Below the pieces are notes generated by a model. The model was not told the DNA's origin. It saw nothing but the letters and a program-made list of their open reading frames with translations, and searched no databases. Positions 16,409 through 24,940 of a DNA stretch of 64,000 nucleotides are shown in pieces; the stretch's first letter is position 1, and each line of letters begins with the position of its first letter. Position numbers and translations under genes: made by a program. Source of the DNA: a bacterium (GTDB lineage: Bacteria > Krumholzibacteriota > Krumholzibacteriia > LZORAL124-64-63). Location: contig JAHIYU010000143.1 in the NCBI GenBank assembly GCA_018814885.1, forward strand, positions 1 to 64,000, written 5' to 3'.

Positions 16409-18055
16409 ATGGCGAAGTACATCTTCGTGACCGGCGGGGTCGTGTCGGCGCTCGGCAAGGGGATCGCCGCGGCGTCCATGGGTCAGCTGCTGAAGGCGCG
16501 CGGACTCAACGTGGTGCTCCAGAAGTTCGATCCCTACCTCAACGTGGATCCCGGCACCATGAGCCCGTTCCAGCACGGCGAGGTCTTCGTGCTGGACGAC
16601 GGCGCCGAATGCGACCTGGACCTCGGCCACTACGAGCGCTTCACCGACACCGAGCTGTCCCAGATCAACAACCTGACCAGCGGCGTGGTCTACGAGACCA
16701 TCCTGCAGCGCGAGCGCAAGGGCGAGTACCTGGGCCGCACCGTGCAGGTCATCCCGCACGTCACCGACGAGATCAAGCGGCGCATCATGCTGCCGGCCGA
16801 CAGGAACCCCGGGATCGACGTGGTCATCACGGAAATCGGCGGCACCGTGGGCGACATCGAATCACTGCCTTTTCTGGAGGCGATCCGCCAGTTCTGCCTC
16901 GAGCATCCGGCCGAGGACACCCTCTGCGTGCACCTGACCCTGGTGCCCTACATCGCCGCCGCTGGCGAGATCAAGACCAAGCCCACCCAGCATTCGGTGC
17001 GCGAACTGCGCAGCATCGGCATCCAGCCCGACGTGCTGATGTGCCGCGCCGAGGTGGAAGTCCCCGACGACGCCAGGCGCAAGATCGCTCTGTTCTGCAA
17101 CGTGCCGCCAGAGAGCGTCATCAACGCGGTGGACGTCCCGTCCATCTACCAGGTCCCGCTGGAATTCCACAAACAGGGTCTCGACGACCAGATCTGCCGC
17201 AAGTTCGGCCTCGACATGCCGGAGGCGGACCTTGCATCCTGGGAGCGCATGGTCTCGATCATCCTGAACCCGCCGGGCCGGGTGCGCATCGCCGTGGTCG
17301 GAAAGTACGTGGAGCTCAAGGACGCCTACAAGAGCATCTGCGAATCGTTCGTGCACGCCGGCATCCCCAATCACGTGGCCGTGGATCTGACGTGGGTGGA
17401 TTCGGAGAGCCTGGAGGGCAAGGAGATCGGCGAGCGGCGCCTGGACGAAGCCTTCGCGGGGTGCCACGGCATCCTGGTGCCCGGCGGGTTCGGCGACCGC
17501 GGCATCCAGGGCAAGATCAACGCGGTGCGCCATGCCCGCGAACGGGGCCTGCCGTTCTTCGGCATCTGTCTCGGGCTGCAGGTCGCCATGATCGAGATCG
17601 GGCGCGACGTGGTCGGCCTGGCCATGGCCAACAGCAGCGAGTTCGATCCGAGCACCGAGCATCCCGTCATCGACCTCATGCGCGACCAGCGCCACATCGA
17701 ACTGATGGGCGGTACCATGCGCCTGGGCGCCTATCCTTGCGTGCTGAAGGAAGGCAGTCTGGCGGCCCGCTGTTACGGCGTGGCGCAGATCAGCGAACGA
17801 CACCGGCACCGCTACGAGGTGAACAACGATTACCGCGACCGCTTCGCCGAACACGGCGTGGTCTTCTCGGGCACGTCGCCCGGCGGCGAACTGGTGGAGA
17901 TCATCGAATTGCCTTCGCATCCGTTCTACCTGGCTGTGCAGTTCCACCCCGAACTGAAGTCGCGGCCCAATCGTCCGCATCCCATCTTCGAGGCCTTTGT
18001 CGCCGCGGCCATCGCGCACGAGCGCGGCGGGAAGGATGTCGCCGCGGCGTCATAG
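16409..18055 (+). CDS. pyrG: CTP synthase
   Basis: 548 residues. PyrG aminates UTP to CTP using glutamine. The synthetase domain (1-270) opens with KYIFVTGGVVSALGKGI and has the SPFQHGEVFVLDDGAECDLDLGHYERF signature. The class I glutaminase domain has the nucleophile in FFGICLGLQ and the catalytic His/Glu in QFHPELKSRP. GGAAGGAG precedes the ATG. Its place between kdsB and kdsA fits the need for CTP in CMP-Kdo formation. Confidence 0.97.
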   Translation: MAKYIFVTGGVVSALGKGIAAASMGQLLKARGLNVVLQKFDPYLNVDPGTMSPFQHGEVFVLDDGAECDLDLGHYERFTDTELSQINNLTSGVVYETILQRERKGEYLGRTVQVIPHVTDEIKRRIMLPADRNPGIDVVITEIGGTVGDIESLPFLEAIRQFCLEHPAEDTLCVHLTLVPYIAAAGEIKTKPTQHSVRELRSIGIQPDVLMCRAEVEVPDDARRKIALFCNVPPESVINAVDVPSIYQVPLEFHKQGLDDQICRKFGLDMPEADLASWERMVSIILNPPGRVRIAVVGKYVELKDAYKSICESFVHAGIPNHVAVDLTWVDSESLEGKEIGERRLDEAFAGCHGILVPGGFGDRGIQGKINAVRHARERGLPFFGICLGLQVAMIEIGRDVVGLAMANSSEFDPSTEHPVIDLMRDQRHIELMGGTMRLGAYPCVLKEGSLAARCYGVAQISERHRHRYEVNNDYRDRFAEHGVVFSGTSPGGELVEIIELPSHPFYLAVQFHPELKSRPNRPHPIFEAFVAAAIAHERGGKDVAAAS

Positions 18056-18063
18056 GAGTGTTC

Positions 18064-18891
18064 ATGGGAAACGTCGAAGTCGCGGGTCACCAGATCGGTC
18101 CAGGACGCTCCCTCTTCGTGATCGCGGGGCCCTGCGTGCTCGAGGACGCGGACGAGATGCTGCGTCTCGCGGGCGACGTGTCCGCCGCGTGCCGCGACGC
18201 GGGCTTGGGCGTCTGTTTCAAGTCCAGCTACACCAAGGACAACCGCACCAGCGGCGGCTCGCCGCGCGGGCCCGGCCGCGAGGAGGGGCTGCGGCTCCTG
18301 CAGCGGATCAAGGACGCTCACGGCCTGCCGATCTTGACGGACATCCACCATCCAGAGGACGCCGCTGTCGTGGCCGAGGTGGCTGACATCCTGCAGATTC
18401 CGGCCTTCCTCTGCCGCCAGAGCTCCTTGCTGGAGGCCGCCGCGGCGGCCGGGCGGGTGGTGAACGTAAAGAAGGGCCAGTTCCTCGCTCCCGGTGACAT
18501 GGAGCACGTGGCGGGCAAGCTGCGTGTCGCCGGCTGCGAGCGGATCCTGGCCACCGAGCGCGGCACCTTCTTCGGCTATCGCGATCTCGTCGTGGATTTC
18601 CGCGGGCACCAGATCATGCACGCGCTCGGCCTGCCCGTGGTCTTCGACGCCACACACTCGGTGCAGTCGCCCGGGAGTTCGGCTGGCGCCACCGGCGGCA
18701 AGCCCGAACTCATCCCGTTGTTGATGCGCTGCGGCCTGGCGGCGGGCGCCGACGCCGTCTTCGTGGAGACCCACCACGAACCGGCGCGCGCCCTGAGCGA
18801 CGCCGGCAGCCAGTTGCCCTTCGCGCGTTTCGCGCCGCTGATCGACCAGGCGAAACGCTACCGCGAGCTGTACCTGGAGATGACCTCATGA
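18064..18891 (+). CDS. kdsA: Kdo-8-phosphate synthase, metal-dependent type
   Basis: 275 residues. KdsA condenses phosphoenolpyruvate with arabinose-5-phosphate. It shows VIAGPCVLED, KSSYTKDNRTS, the metal-site DIHHPEDA, IPAFLCRQ, VNVKKGQFLAP and DATHSVQSPG. The Cys in AGPC matches the metal-ligand Cys of the Aquifex-type enzyme; the E. coli metal-independent type has Asn there. ATG 18064 lies eight bases after the pyrG stop with TAGGAG between. It overlaps kdsC by four bases. Confidence 0.95.
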   Translation: MGNVEVAGHQIGPGRSLFVIAGPCVLEDADEMLRLAGDVSAACRDAGLGVCFKSSYTKDNRTSGGSPRGPGREEGLRLLQRIKDAHGLPILTDIHHPEDAAVVAEVADILQIPAFLCRQSSLLEAAAAAGRVVNVKKGQFLAPGDMEHVAGKLRVAGCERILATERGTFFGYRDLVVDFRGHQIMHALGLPVVFDATHSVQSPGSSAGATGGKPELIPLLMRCGLAAGADAVFVETHHEPARALSDAGSQLPFARFAPLIDQAKRYRELYLEMTS

Positions 18892-19508
18892 CGACGGGTG
18901 ATTGGCCCCCCCGTCCCACCGGGGATTACAGGCGGGAAGCGTCGCGCCGCCTGGCGGACGGGTTGCTGGAAACGTTCGCGCGGGTGAAGGCCATCGTCCT
19001 GGACTGCGACGGTGTTATGACCAGCGGGGAGCTGATCTACGGCCCGCAGGGGGAGGCGTTGAAGGCCTTCCACGCCCGCGACGGGCTCGGGCTGGTCCTG
19101 GCGCGGACCGCCGGCATCAAGCTGGGGCTGCTCACGGGTCGCGCCAGCGCCATCGCCGCCCGGCGCGCCGCGGAACTGCGCTTCGACGCGGTGAAGCTCG
19201 GCCGTTTCGACAAGCGGTGCGCCCTGACCGAGATCATGCGGGAGTTCTCCCTGCCGGCGGCGCGGATCCTGTACATGGGCGACGATCTCATCGACATTCC
19301 CGTCCTCGACCTGGTTGGGCTGCCCGTCACCGTCCCGGAGGCTCCGGCCGATGTGCGCGATCGCTGCCGTTACGTGACAGACGCGGCGGGTGGCGCGGGC
19401 GCGGTGCGCGAGGTGACCGATCTGGTACTGATGAGCCAGGGCCTGCTGGGCGACACCCTGGCGCGACTGGCCGAAACGGCCTGGTCGCCCGGCGAGGAGA
19501 AGCCATGA
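18888..19508 (+). CDS. kdsC: Kdo-8-phosphate phosphatase (HAD family)
   Basis: 206 residues. KdsC removes the phosphate from Kdo-8-P. The HAD motif I nucleophiles are Asp39 and Asp41 in VLDCDGVMTSG; motif II is LLTGR, and motif III is the Lys plus GDDLIDIPVL. About 30 residues precede the HAD fold, slightly more than usual. The ATGA overlap with kdsA and the ATGA overlap with kdsD show tight coupling of the whole Kdo branch. Confidence 0.93.
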   Translation: MTTGDWPPRPTGDYRREASRRLADGLLETFARVKAIVLDCDGVMTSGELIYGPQGEALKAFHARDGLGLVLARTAGIKLGLLTGRASAIAARRAAELRFDAVKLGRFDKRCALTEIMREFSLPAARILYMGDDLIDIPVLDLVGLPVTVPEAPADVRDRCRYVTDAAGGAGAVREVTDLVLMSQGLLGDTLARLAETAWSPGEEKP

Positions 19509-20539
19509 TGCACGACGCCGACGTACCGCGTCCGGACGCGGAGATACTCGACATCGGCCGCGAGGTGTTCGCGCAGCAAGCGCGCGAGCTGAGCGCTCTC
19601 GGCGACAGGCTGGGCCCGTCCTTTTTGGCGGCCGTGCGCACCATGCAGAACTGCGACGGCCGCGTGATCGTGACGGGACTGGGGAAGTCGGGAATCGTGG
19701 CGCGCAAGCTGGCCGCCACGCTGACCGCCACCGGCACGCCGGCACATTTCATACATCCGGTGGAGGCCATCCACGGCGATCTGGGCGTCGCGGGTTCGGG
19801 AGATGTCATGCTGGCCATCTCGCGCAGCGGCGAAAACCCGGAAGTGACGCAGCTCGCCGGGCTCGCCCGTCATTTCGGCATGGTGATGATCGCGTTGACG
19901 GGGCGCATGGATTCGCAGCTGGCCCGGCTCAGCGACATCGTGATCCCCTGCGGCGTCTCGCGCGAAGCCTGTCCCCTGAACCTGACCCCGACCACCAGCG
20001 CCACCGCCGCCATGGTCACCGGGGACGCCATCGCGCTCGCCCTGCTCACGCTGCGCGGTTTCGACGAGCGGGACTTCGCCGTCTATCACCCCGGCGGCGT
20101 CCTGGGGCGTTCGCTGCTCCTGCGCGTCGGCGAGTTGATGCATACCGGAGAAGAGATGCCGCTGGTGGGCCTGGAAGCGAGTCTGCGCGAATGTCTGCCG
20201 GAACTGGTGGGCAAACGGCTGGGCTGCGCGTGCGTGGTGCGCGGCGACGGCACCCTGGCCGGCATCTGCGCGGACGGCGACGTCAAGCGCATCCTGCTCG
20301 AATACGACGACCCGCTGGAGAAGCCGGTTTCCGAGTTGATGACGCCCGATCCCGAGACCATCGGCGCCGACGACTTGGCCGTCGTCGCCCTGCGGCGCAT
20401 GGAGGAACGAAAGCAGGGGCCGATCACGGTGCTGGTCGTCGTCGACACCGACGGCAAGCCCGTGGGACTGCTGCATATCCATGACATCCTGCGCGCGGGC
20501 ATCTATGGCCGGGGATCCGTGGACGAATCATCCCGGTAA
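19505..20539 (+). CDS. kdsD: D-arabinose-5-phosphate isomerase
   Basis: 344 residues. KdsD makes arabinose-5-P from ribulose-5-P for KdsA. A SIS domain (RVIVTGLGKSGIVARKLAATL, then HPVEAIHGDLG and AISRSGENPEV) is followed by two CBS domains (about 215-340). TPTTSATAAMVTGDAIAL and FAVYHPGGVLG are diagnostic. ATG 19505 overlaps the kdsC stop; ATG 19508 is an alternative one codon later. The open frame further upstream lies inside kdsC and is rejected. Confidence 0.95.
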   Translation: MMHDADVPRPDAEILDIGREVFAQQARELSALGDRLGPSFLAAVRTMQNCDGRVIVTGLGKSGIVARKLAATLTATGTPAHFIHPVEAIHGDLGVAGSGDVMLAISRSGENPEVTQLAGLARHFGMVMIALTGRMDSQLARLSDIVIPCGVSREACPLNLTPTTSATAAMVTGDAIALALLTLRGFDERDFAVYHPGGVLGRSLLLRVGELMHTGEEMPLVGLEASLRECLPELVGKRLGCACVVRGDGTLAGICADGDVKRILLEYDDPLEKPVSELMTPDPETIGADDLAVVALRRMEERKQGPITVLVVVDTDGKPVGLLHIHDILRAGIYGRGSVDESSR

Positions 20540-20576
20540 AGCTTAACTGGCTGGAAAAGAAGACGATGCAGAGAGT

Positions 20577-21548
20577 ATGGCATGTCTTGACGGGCCGCTC
20601 CGGCTGATGTTACCTGTACGTATGGTCCCGGACGAGGTGTCGCCCGTCAAACGCAGGTTCCGCCGCGCGTGCTACCATCGACTGGCCGTGTGCTTGTCGT
20701 GGGCCGTGCGTCGCTTGCCGACCGGCGCGGGCCGGCGGCTCTGCACGGCGCTCGTGCAGGCGGGATTGAGGCTGCGGAACCGGGAGCGAGAGAGGGCGCG
20801 CGCGAACCTGCGCCTGGTCTTTCCGGAACTGGCGGATACCGACCGTGAACGCCTGCTCGGTCGCTCGGCCGCAGCCCTGGGGGCCAACCTCTTCGACGCC
20901 TTGACGCTCGACCGGTGGCATGCACGGGATTACGAGGGCGTGAGCGAGGACGGGGCCATGGCCGCGCTGCGGGACCTGCGGGCGCGCGGCCGCGGCGTGC
21001 TGGTCCTGACGGGTCATTTCGGGTGCTGGGAACTGCTGGGCGGCTATCTGGCCCGGGGTCTGGCTGGGTTGACGGTCGTGACCGGCACCATCCACAACCC
21101 GCCGGTGGACCGCCTGGTGAACGACTGGCGCCGGGGCGTGGGCCTGACGCCCGTGCCGCGCGAGGGCGGTCTCAGGCCGTTGTTGCAATGTCTGCGCGGG
21201 GGCGGCGTCGCGGCGGTGCTCCTGGACCAGCACACGCGCGTGGAGAACGTGATGGTTCCTTTCTGTGGATTCCCGGCGCCCACGCCGGTGGGATTCGCCA
21301 GGTTGGCCCTGAAGCTGGGGACGCCCGTGCTGCCGGTGGTCATCGGCCGCAGGGGATCCGGGCACAGGGTGACGCATCTGCCGCCGCTGGAACCCGGCGA
21401 TTACGTCGGCGCCGGGGCGGTGGAGGATTTCCTCGCGGACTGCAACGCCGCGCTCGAAACGTGCCTGCGGCGGAACCCGGCCGAGTGGGTCTGGTTCCAT
21501 GCACGTTGGCACGTTGCCTCGAAACCAGGCGGGAGTGAACCGGATTGA
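20577..21548 (+). CDS. Lipid A biosynthesis acyltransferase (LpxL/HtrB family)
   Basis: 323 residues. A membrane-associated acyltransferase of the HtrB/LpxL group, which adds a secondary acyl chain to Kdo-lipid A. The HX4E motif is at His147/Glu152 in VLTGHFGCWEL, followed by GTIHNPPVD and VLLDQHTRVENVMVPFCGFPAPTPVG. The context between Kdo and Lpt genes supports the role. The start is uncertain: ATG 20577 lacks a strong ribosome site, and ATG 20607 or 20622 would remove 10-15 residues. It overlaps the next gene by four bases. LpxL and LpxM types cannot be told apart. Confidence 0.85.
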   Translation: MACLDGPLRLMLPVRMVPDEVSPVKRRFRRACYHRLAVCLSWAVRRLPTGAGRRLCTALVQAGLRLRNRERERARANLRLVFPELADTDRERLLGRSAAALGANLFDALTLDRWHARDYEGVSEDGAMAALRDLRARGRGVLVLTGHFGCWELLGGYLARGLAGLTVVTGTIHNPPVDRLVNDWRRGVGLTPVPREGGLRPLLQCLRGGGVAAVLLDQHTRVENVMVPFCGFPAPTPVGFARLALKLGTPVLPVVIGRRGSGHRVTHLPPLEPGDYVGAGAVEDFLADCNAALETCLRRNPAEWVWFHARWHVASKPGGSEPD

Positions 21549-22141
21549 CGCACATCATCGACATGCTCTTCTCGACCCCGCTGCGCCCGGCGGCCCTGGC
21601 CGCGGCGCTCATCCTCTGCGTCGGCCTCGCCGGTTGCACCGACAACGAACGGGTGGCCGCGACCGGGGAGCTGTCGGCAGACCTGCCCGACCAGGAGCTG
21701 TTCAACACCACCATCTACGATTCGAAGGAGGGCATGCGGCGTTGGATCCTCCAGAGCGACCGCCTGGCCCGTTATAACGACCAGGACGAGGCCCAGCTCT
21801 TCGGCGTGCACATGGATTTCTACCGGGCCAACGGCCTGTTCTCCACGCTGACCTCCCTGCGGGGCCGCGCCAACCTGAAGACCAACGACCTCTTCGCCTG
21901 GGGTGAAGTGGTCGTGGTGACCCGGGACGGGCGCCGCCTGGAGACCGAGGAGCTGGACTACGACGATGCCACGGGCCTGATCAGCAACGAGGTGTTCAAC
22001 CGTTTCACCCGCGGCGACAACGTCATGACGGGCATCGGCATGGAGGCGACCCCGGAACTGGATCGTTTCGAGCTGAAGCAGTCGGTCGAGGCCACGATCT
22101 TCGACGAGGAACCGGTCACCGGGGAGATCGACCGTGAATGA
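21545..22141 (+). CDS. lptC: LPS export protein LptC, predicted lipoprotein
   Basis: 198 residues from a TTG that overlaps the previous stop; GGGAG lies nine bases upstream. A hydrophobic segment ends in the lipobox VGLAGC (Cys31), so it is a predicted lipoprotein rather than the single-TM anchor of E. coli LptC. The rest is a beta-rich LptC/OstA-like domain (KEGMRRWILQSDRLARY, GRANLKTNDLFAWGEVVV, LETEELDYDDATGLIS). It passes LPS from LptFG to the periplasmic bridge. ATG 21563 is an alternative start. No lptA follows; lptB overlaps directly. Confidence 0.82.
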   Translation: MTHIIDMLFSTPLRPAALAAALILCVGLAGCTDNERVAATGELSADLPDQELFNTTIYDSKEGMRRWILQSDRLARYNDQDEAQLFGVHMDFYRANGLFSTLTSLRGRANLKTNDLFAWGEVVVVTRDGRRLETEELDYDDATGLISNEVFNRFTRGDNVMTGIGMEATPELDRFELKQSVEATIFDEEPVTGEIDRE

Positions 22142-22883
22142 CCCCGCGAGCCCCGGCGGCAAGCTGGTCCTGGCGGGACGGGGGTTGCGCAAGGTCTACC
22201 GCGGTCGTGCGGTGGTCGACGACGTCGAACTGGAGTTCCGCGAGGGCGAGGTCACGGGGCTGCTGGGACCGAACGGCGCCGGCAAGACCACGACCTTCTA
22301 TATCATCGTCGGTTTCATCCGGCCGGAGCAGGGAACGGTCAGCCTCGGGGGCGAGGACATCTCGAGGCTGCCCATGTACAAGCGGGCCCGCAAGGGGATC
22401 GGCTACCTGCCCCAGGAATCGTCCATCTTCCGCCGCCTGACGGTGGAAGAGAACCTGATGGCGATCCTCCAGACGCTGCCCCTGAAGAAGGCCGAGCGCG
22501 TCGAGCGCATGGACGAGCTGCTCGAGGAGATGGGGATCACCCACATCCGGCGCAGCCGCGGCTATCAGCTCTCCGGCGGGGAGCGGCGGCGCGTCGAGAT
22601 CGCGCGCGCCCTGGTGACGCGTCCCCGTTTCATGCTCCTGGACGAACCGTTCGCCGGCATCGATCCGATCGCGGTGGCGGATCTCCAGGAGAGCGTGTCC
22701 AAGCTGAGGGAGCGCGGCATAGGTATTCTGATAACGGATCACAACGTGCGTGAGACGTTGAGTATAACCGACCGTGCGTACATAATGTACGAGGGTCGCA
22801 TCGAGTTCTCCGGATCGCCGGACGAGATCGTGGGCAATGCCAAGGCGCGGGAAATCTACCTGGGCGAGTCGTTTACGCTATAG
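22134..22883 (+). CDS. lptB: LPS export ABC transporter ATPase LptB
   Basis: 249 residues. The cytoplasmic ATPase driving LPS extraction by LptFG (encoded at 34-36 kb). Walker A is GPNGAGKTT, the Q-loop is GYLPQESSIFRRLTVEENL, the signature is LSGGERRRVEIARAL, Walker B is MLLDEPFAGIDP and the H-loop is ITDHNVRETL; the YLPQE and FRRLTVEEN segments mark LptB rather than other ABC ATPases. The GTG start overlaps the lptC end by eight bases. rpoN follows after 46 bases, an order known in many proteobacteria. Confidence 0.96.
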   Translation: MNDPASPGGKLVLAGRGLRKVYRGRAVVDDVELEFREGEVTGLLGPNGAGKTTTFYIIVGFIRPEQGTVSLGGEDISRLPMYKRARKGIGYLPQESSIFRRLTVEENLMAILQTLPLKKAERVERMDELLEEMGITHIRRSRGYQLSGGERRRVEIARALVTRPRFMLLDEPFAGIDPIAVADLQESVSKLRERGIGILITDHNVRETLSITDRAYIMYEGRIEFSGSPDEIVGNAKAREIYLGESFTL

Positions 22884-22929
22884 TGTGTGGCAGGATGCGA
22901 TCGAATGCCGAGAACGGAGAACGGCCCGG

Positions 22930-24348
22930 ATGAACATGAAGCTGAGACTGCACCAGGGCCTCTATCAACGCCAGCAGCTGGTGATGACGCAACGTCTCCA
23001 GCAGGCCTTGAAGCTGCTGCAGATTCCCACGCTTGAACTCGAACAGATCCTGCGGCAGGAGCTCCAGATCAACCCTCTGCTGGAGGAGTTCGATCCGAGC
23101 GAAGAAGACGAGCTGCAGGAAACGGAGGCGGAGAAGGAGGAACCCGAAGCGGCCTCGGAAGCGTCTCCCGCCGAAGCGCCGGTCGACTGGGACGAGTACT
23201 TCAAGGACGGCTTCAAGGACGGGACCTGGGAGCGCGAGCACGACGACGAGGATCGCCTCGAACGGCCCGCCCCGTCGGTCCTCACCGGCCAGCAGGAGAT
23301 GACGGCACAGCTCTCGCTGGCCGTCGAGGATGAACTCGACCGCAAGATCGGCGAGTACCTCATCGGCAGCCTCGACGAGGCCGGCTACCTGACCTCTCCG
23401 TTGTCCGAGGCGGCCGCCCACTTCGATGTCGACGAGGAGCGCGTGGAGCACGTCCTGAAGGCCATCCAGGATTTCGACCCGCCCGGCGTGGGTGCCCGCG
23501 ACATCCAGGAATGCCTGTTGCTCCAGCTGGGCGCGCGGGGGCGGGGGGACAGCCTCGAGGCCGAGGTCATCCGGAACCACTTCGAGGCGCTGAAGAACCG
23601 CAAGTTCGCCGATATCGCCCGCGAGATGAAGATCACGCCCCGGGAAGTCCAGGAGATCGCCGAACGCATAGGCGAGCTGGACCCCAAGCCCGGCATGACC
23701 ACTTCGCAGGAGGGCGCGGCCTACATCACGCCCGACCTGATCGTGGAGAAGGTGGATGACGACTACGTGGTCTACCTGAACGACGGCAACATCCCGCGAC
23801 TGCGCGTGAGCAACGCCTACGACGCGGTGCAGGCGGGCAAGAAGGGCGGCGACACGGATACGGTCCAGTTCATCGACGAGAAACGGCGCTACGCGGAATG
23901 GATCATCAAGACCATCGAACAGCGGCGGCGGACCATGATCAAGGTCATGGAGGCCATCGTCCGGGAACAGAAGGCGTTCTTCGTCTCCGGCGCCATCGCG
24001 CTGCGGCCCTTGACCCTGCAGCAGGTCGCCACGGAGATCGGCATGCACGAGTCGACGGTCTCGCGGGTCACCAAGCAGAAGTATTGCCAGACTCCCCGCG
24101 GCGTCTTTCCCCTGAAGTACTTCTTCTCCGCCGGGCTCGACACCGACGCGGGCGACGAGGTCGCCGCCAAGGCGGTCAAGGAGATGATACAGGAGATCGT
24201 GGCCGGCGAGAATACGTCCCGGCCGCTGTCGGACAAGAAGATCGTGGAATTGCTGTCGGTCAGCGGACTGAAGATCGCCCGGCGCACCGTGGCCAAGTAC
24301 CGCGATCATCTGGGCATCCTGAACGCCAGGATGCGCAAGAAGTTCTAG
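22930..24348 (+). CDS. rpoN: RNA polymerase sigma-54 factor
   Basis: 472 residues. Region I is Gln/Leu-rich (LYQRQQLVMTQRLQQALKLLQ) and contacts activators. An acidic region II (about 50-110) follows. Region III includes the core-binding domain (DLDPPGVGARDIQECL-like), the helix-turn-helix (LTLQQVATEIGMHESTVSRVTKQKY) and the RpoN box ARRTVAKYR near the C-terminus. ATG 22930 is chosen over the frame opening at 22837, which overlaps lptB. The enhancer-binding protein at 5047 is a likely partner. It lies in the lptB-rpoN-hpf-hprK-PTS order. Confidence 0.97.
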   Translation: MNMKLRLHQGLYQRQQLVMTQRLQQALKLLQIPTLELEQILRQELQINPLLEEFDPSEEDELQETEAEKEEPEAASEASPAEAPVDWDEYFKDGFKDGTWEREHDDEDRLERPAPSVLTGQQEMTAQLSLAVEDELDRKIGEYLIGSLDEAGYLTSPLSEAAAHFDVDEERVEHVLKAIQDFDPPGVGARDIQECLLLQLGARGRGDSLEAEVIRNHFEALKNRKFADIAREMKITPREVQEIAERIGELDPKPGMTTSQEGAAYITPDLIVEKVDDDYVVYLNDGNIPRLRVSNAYDAVQAGKKGGDTDTVQFIDEKRRYAEWIIKTIEQRRRTMIKVMEAIVREQKAFFVSGAIALRPLTLQQVATEIGMHESTVSRVTKQKYCQTPRGVFPLKYFFSAGLDTDAGDEVAAKAVKEMIQEIVAGENTSRPLSDKKIVELLSVSGLKIARRTVAKYRDHLGILNARMRKKF

Positions 24349-24384
24349 TACCACGTCCACAAACCTACGTACCTGGAGGACGCC

Positions 24385-24921
24385 ATGCAGTTGGAGATCA
24401 ATAGCCGGCATTTCGCTCTCGGCGACGACATGCGCGACAAGATCGTGGAGAAGCTCGAGAACCTGGAGCGCTACAGCCCCACGGAGCCGGTCGGCGCGAG
24501 GATGACGCTGACCTTTGCCGGCGGACGCTTCACGGGCGATCTCACCTACAACATCAAGCACCATTCCTGCCACACCAAGGTCGAGCACGTCGAGCCGGAC
24601 ACCGCTGCCTACCTCGCCATCGAGAGCATCGAGCGCCAGCTGCGCCGGCACAAGGACAAGATGAAGGATCACCGGGGACGGGCGGCCGAGGGCGGCCTCG
24701 GCGAAGCCATGACCCTGCTGAGCGACAATCTGCTCGACAACAACGGATCGGCCATGACCAACGACGGATTCGTACTCAAGGACCTCACGCTGGCGGAGGC
24801 CAAGGAGGCCTATGCCCGGAGCGAGACCCCGTTCTTCGTCTTCCGCAACCTGGACACTGCGGAGGTGGCGGTCCTGTATCGCAAGGAAGACGGCCAGACG
24901 GGCGTGATGAAGCCAGAGTAA
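24385..24921 (+). CDS. hpf: Ribosome hibernation-promoting factor, long form
   Basis: 178 residues. The N-terminal domain (1-~100) is the HPF/RaiA fold that blocks the decoding site (MQLEINSRHFALGDDMRDKIVEKLENLERY). A spacer and a C-terminal dimerisation domain (about 120-178: LKDLTLAEAKEAYARSETPFFVFRN) make it the long form, which alone forms 100S dimers. CTGGAGGACGCC precedes the ATG. Position next to rpoN and the PTS genes is conserved in several phyla. Confidence 0.93.
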   Translation: MQLEINSRHFALGDDMRDKIVEKLENLERYSPTEPVGARMTLTFAGGRFTGDLTYNIKHHSCHTKVEHVEPDTAAYLAIESIERQLRRHKDKMKDHRGRAAEGGLGEAMTLLSDNLLDNNGSAMTNDGFVLKDLTLAEAKEAYARSETPFFVFRNLDTAEVAVLYRKEDGQTGVMKPE

Positions 24922-24940
24922 CGTCATCCAGAGGCGATAA

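Noticed and set aside
20566..20607. 13-aa frame starting just before the acyltransferase gene
   Set aside because: It overlaps the larger gene in another frame and nothing beyond a purine-rich upstream stretch supports it.
22873..24927. 684-codon minus-strand frame opposite rpoN and hpf
   Set aside because: Low-complexity shadow; both plus-strand genes are well-recognised families.
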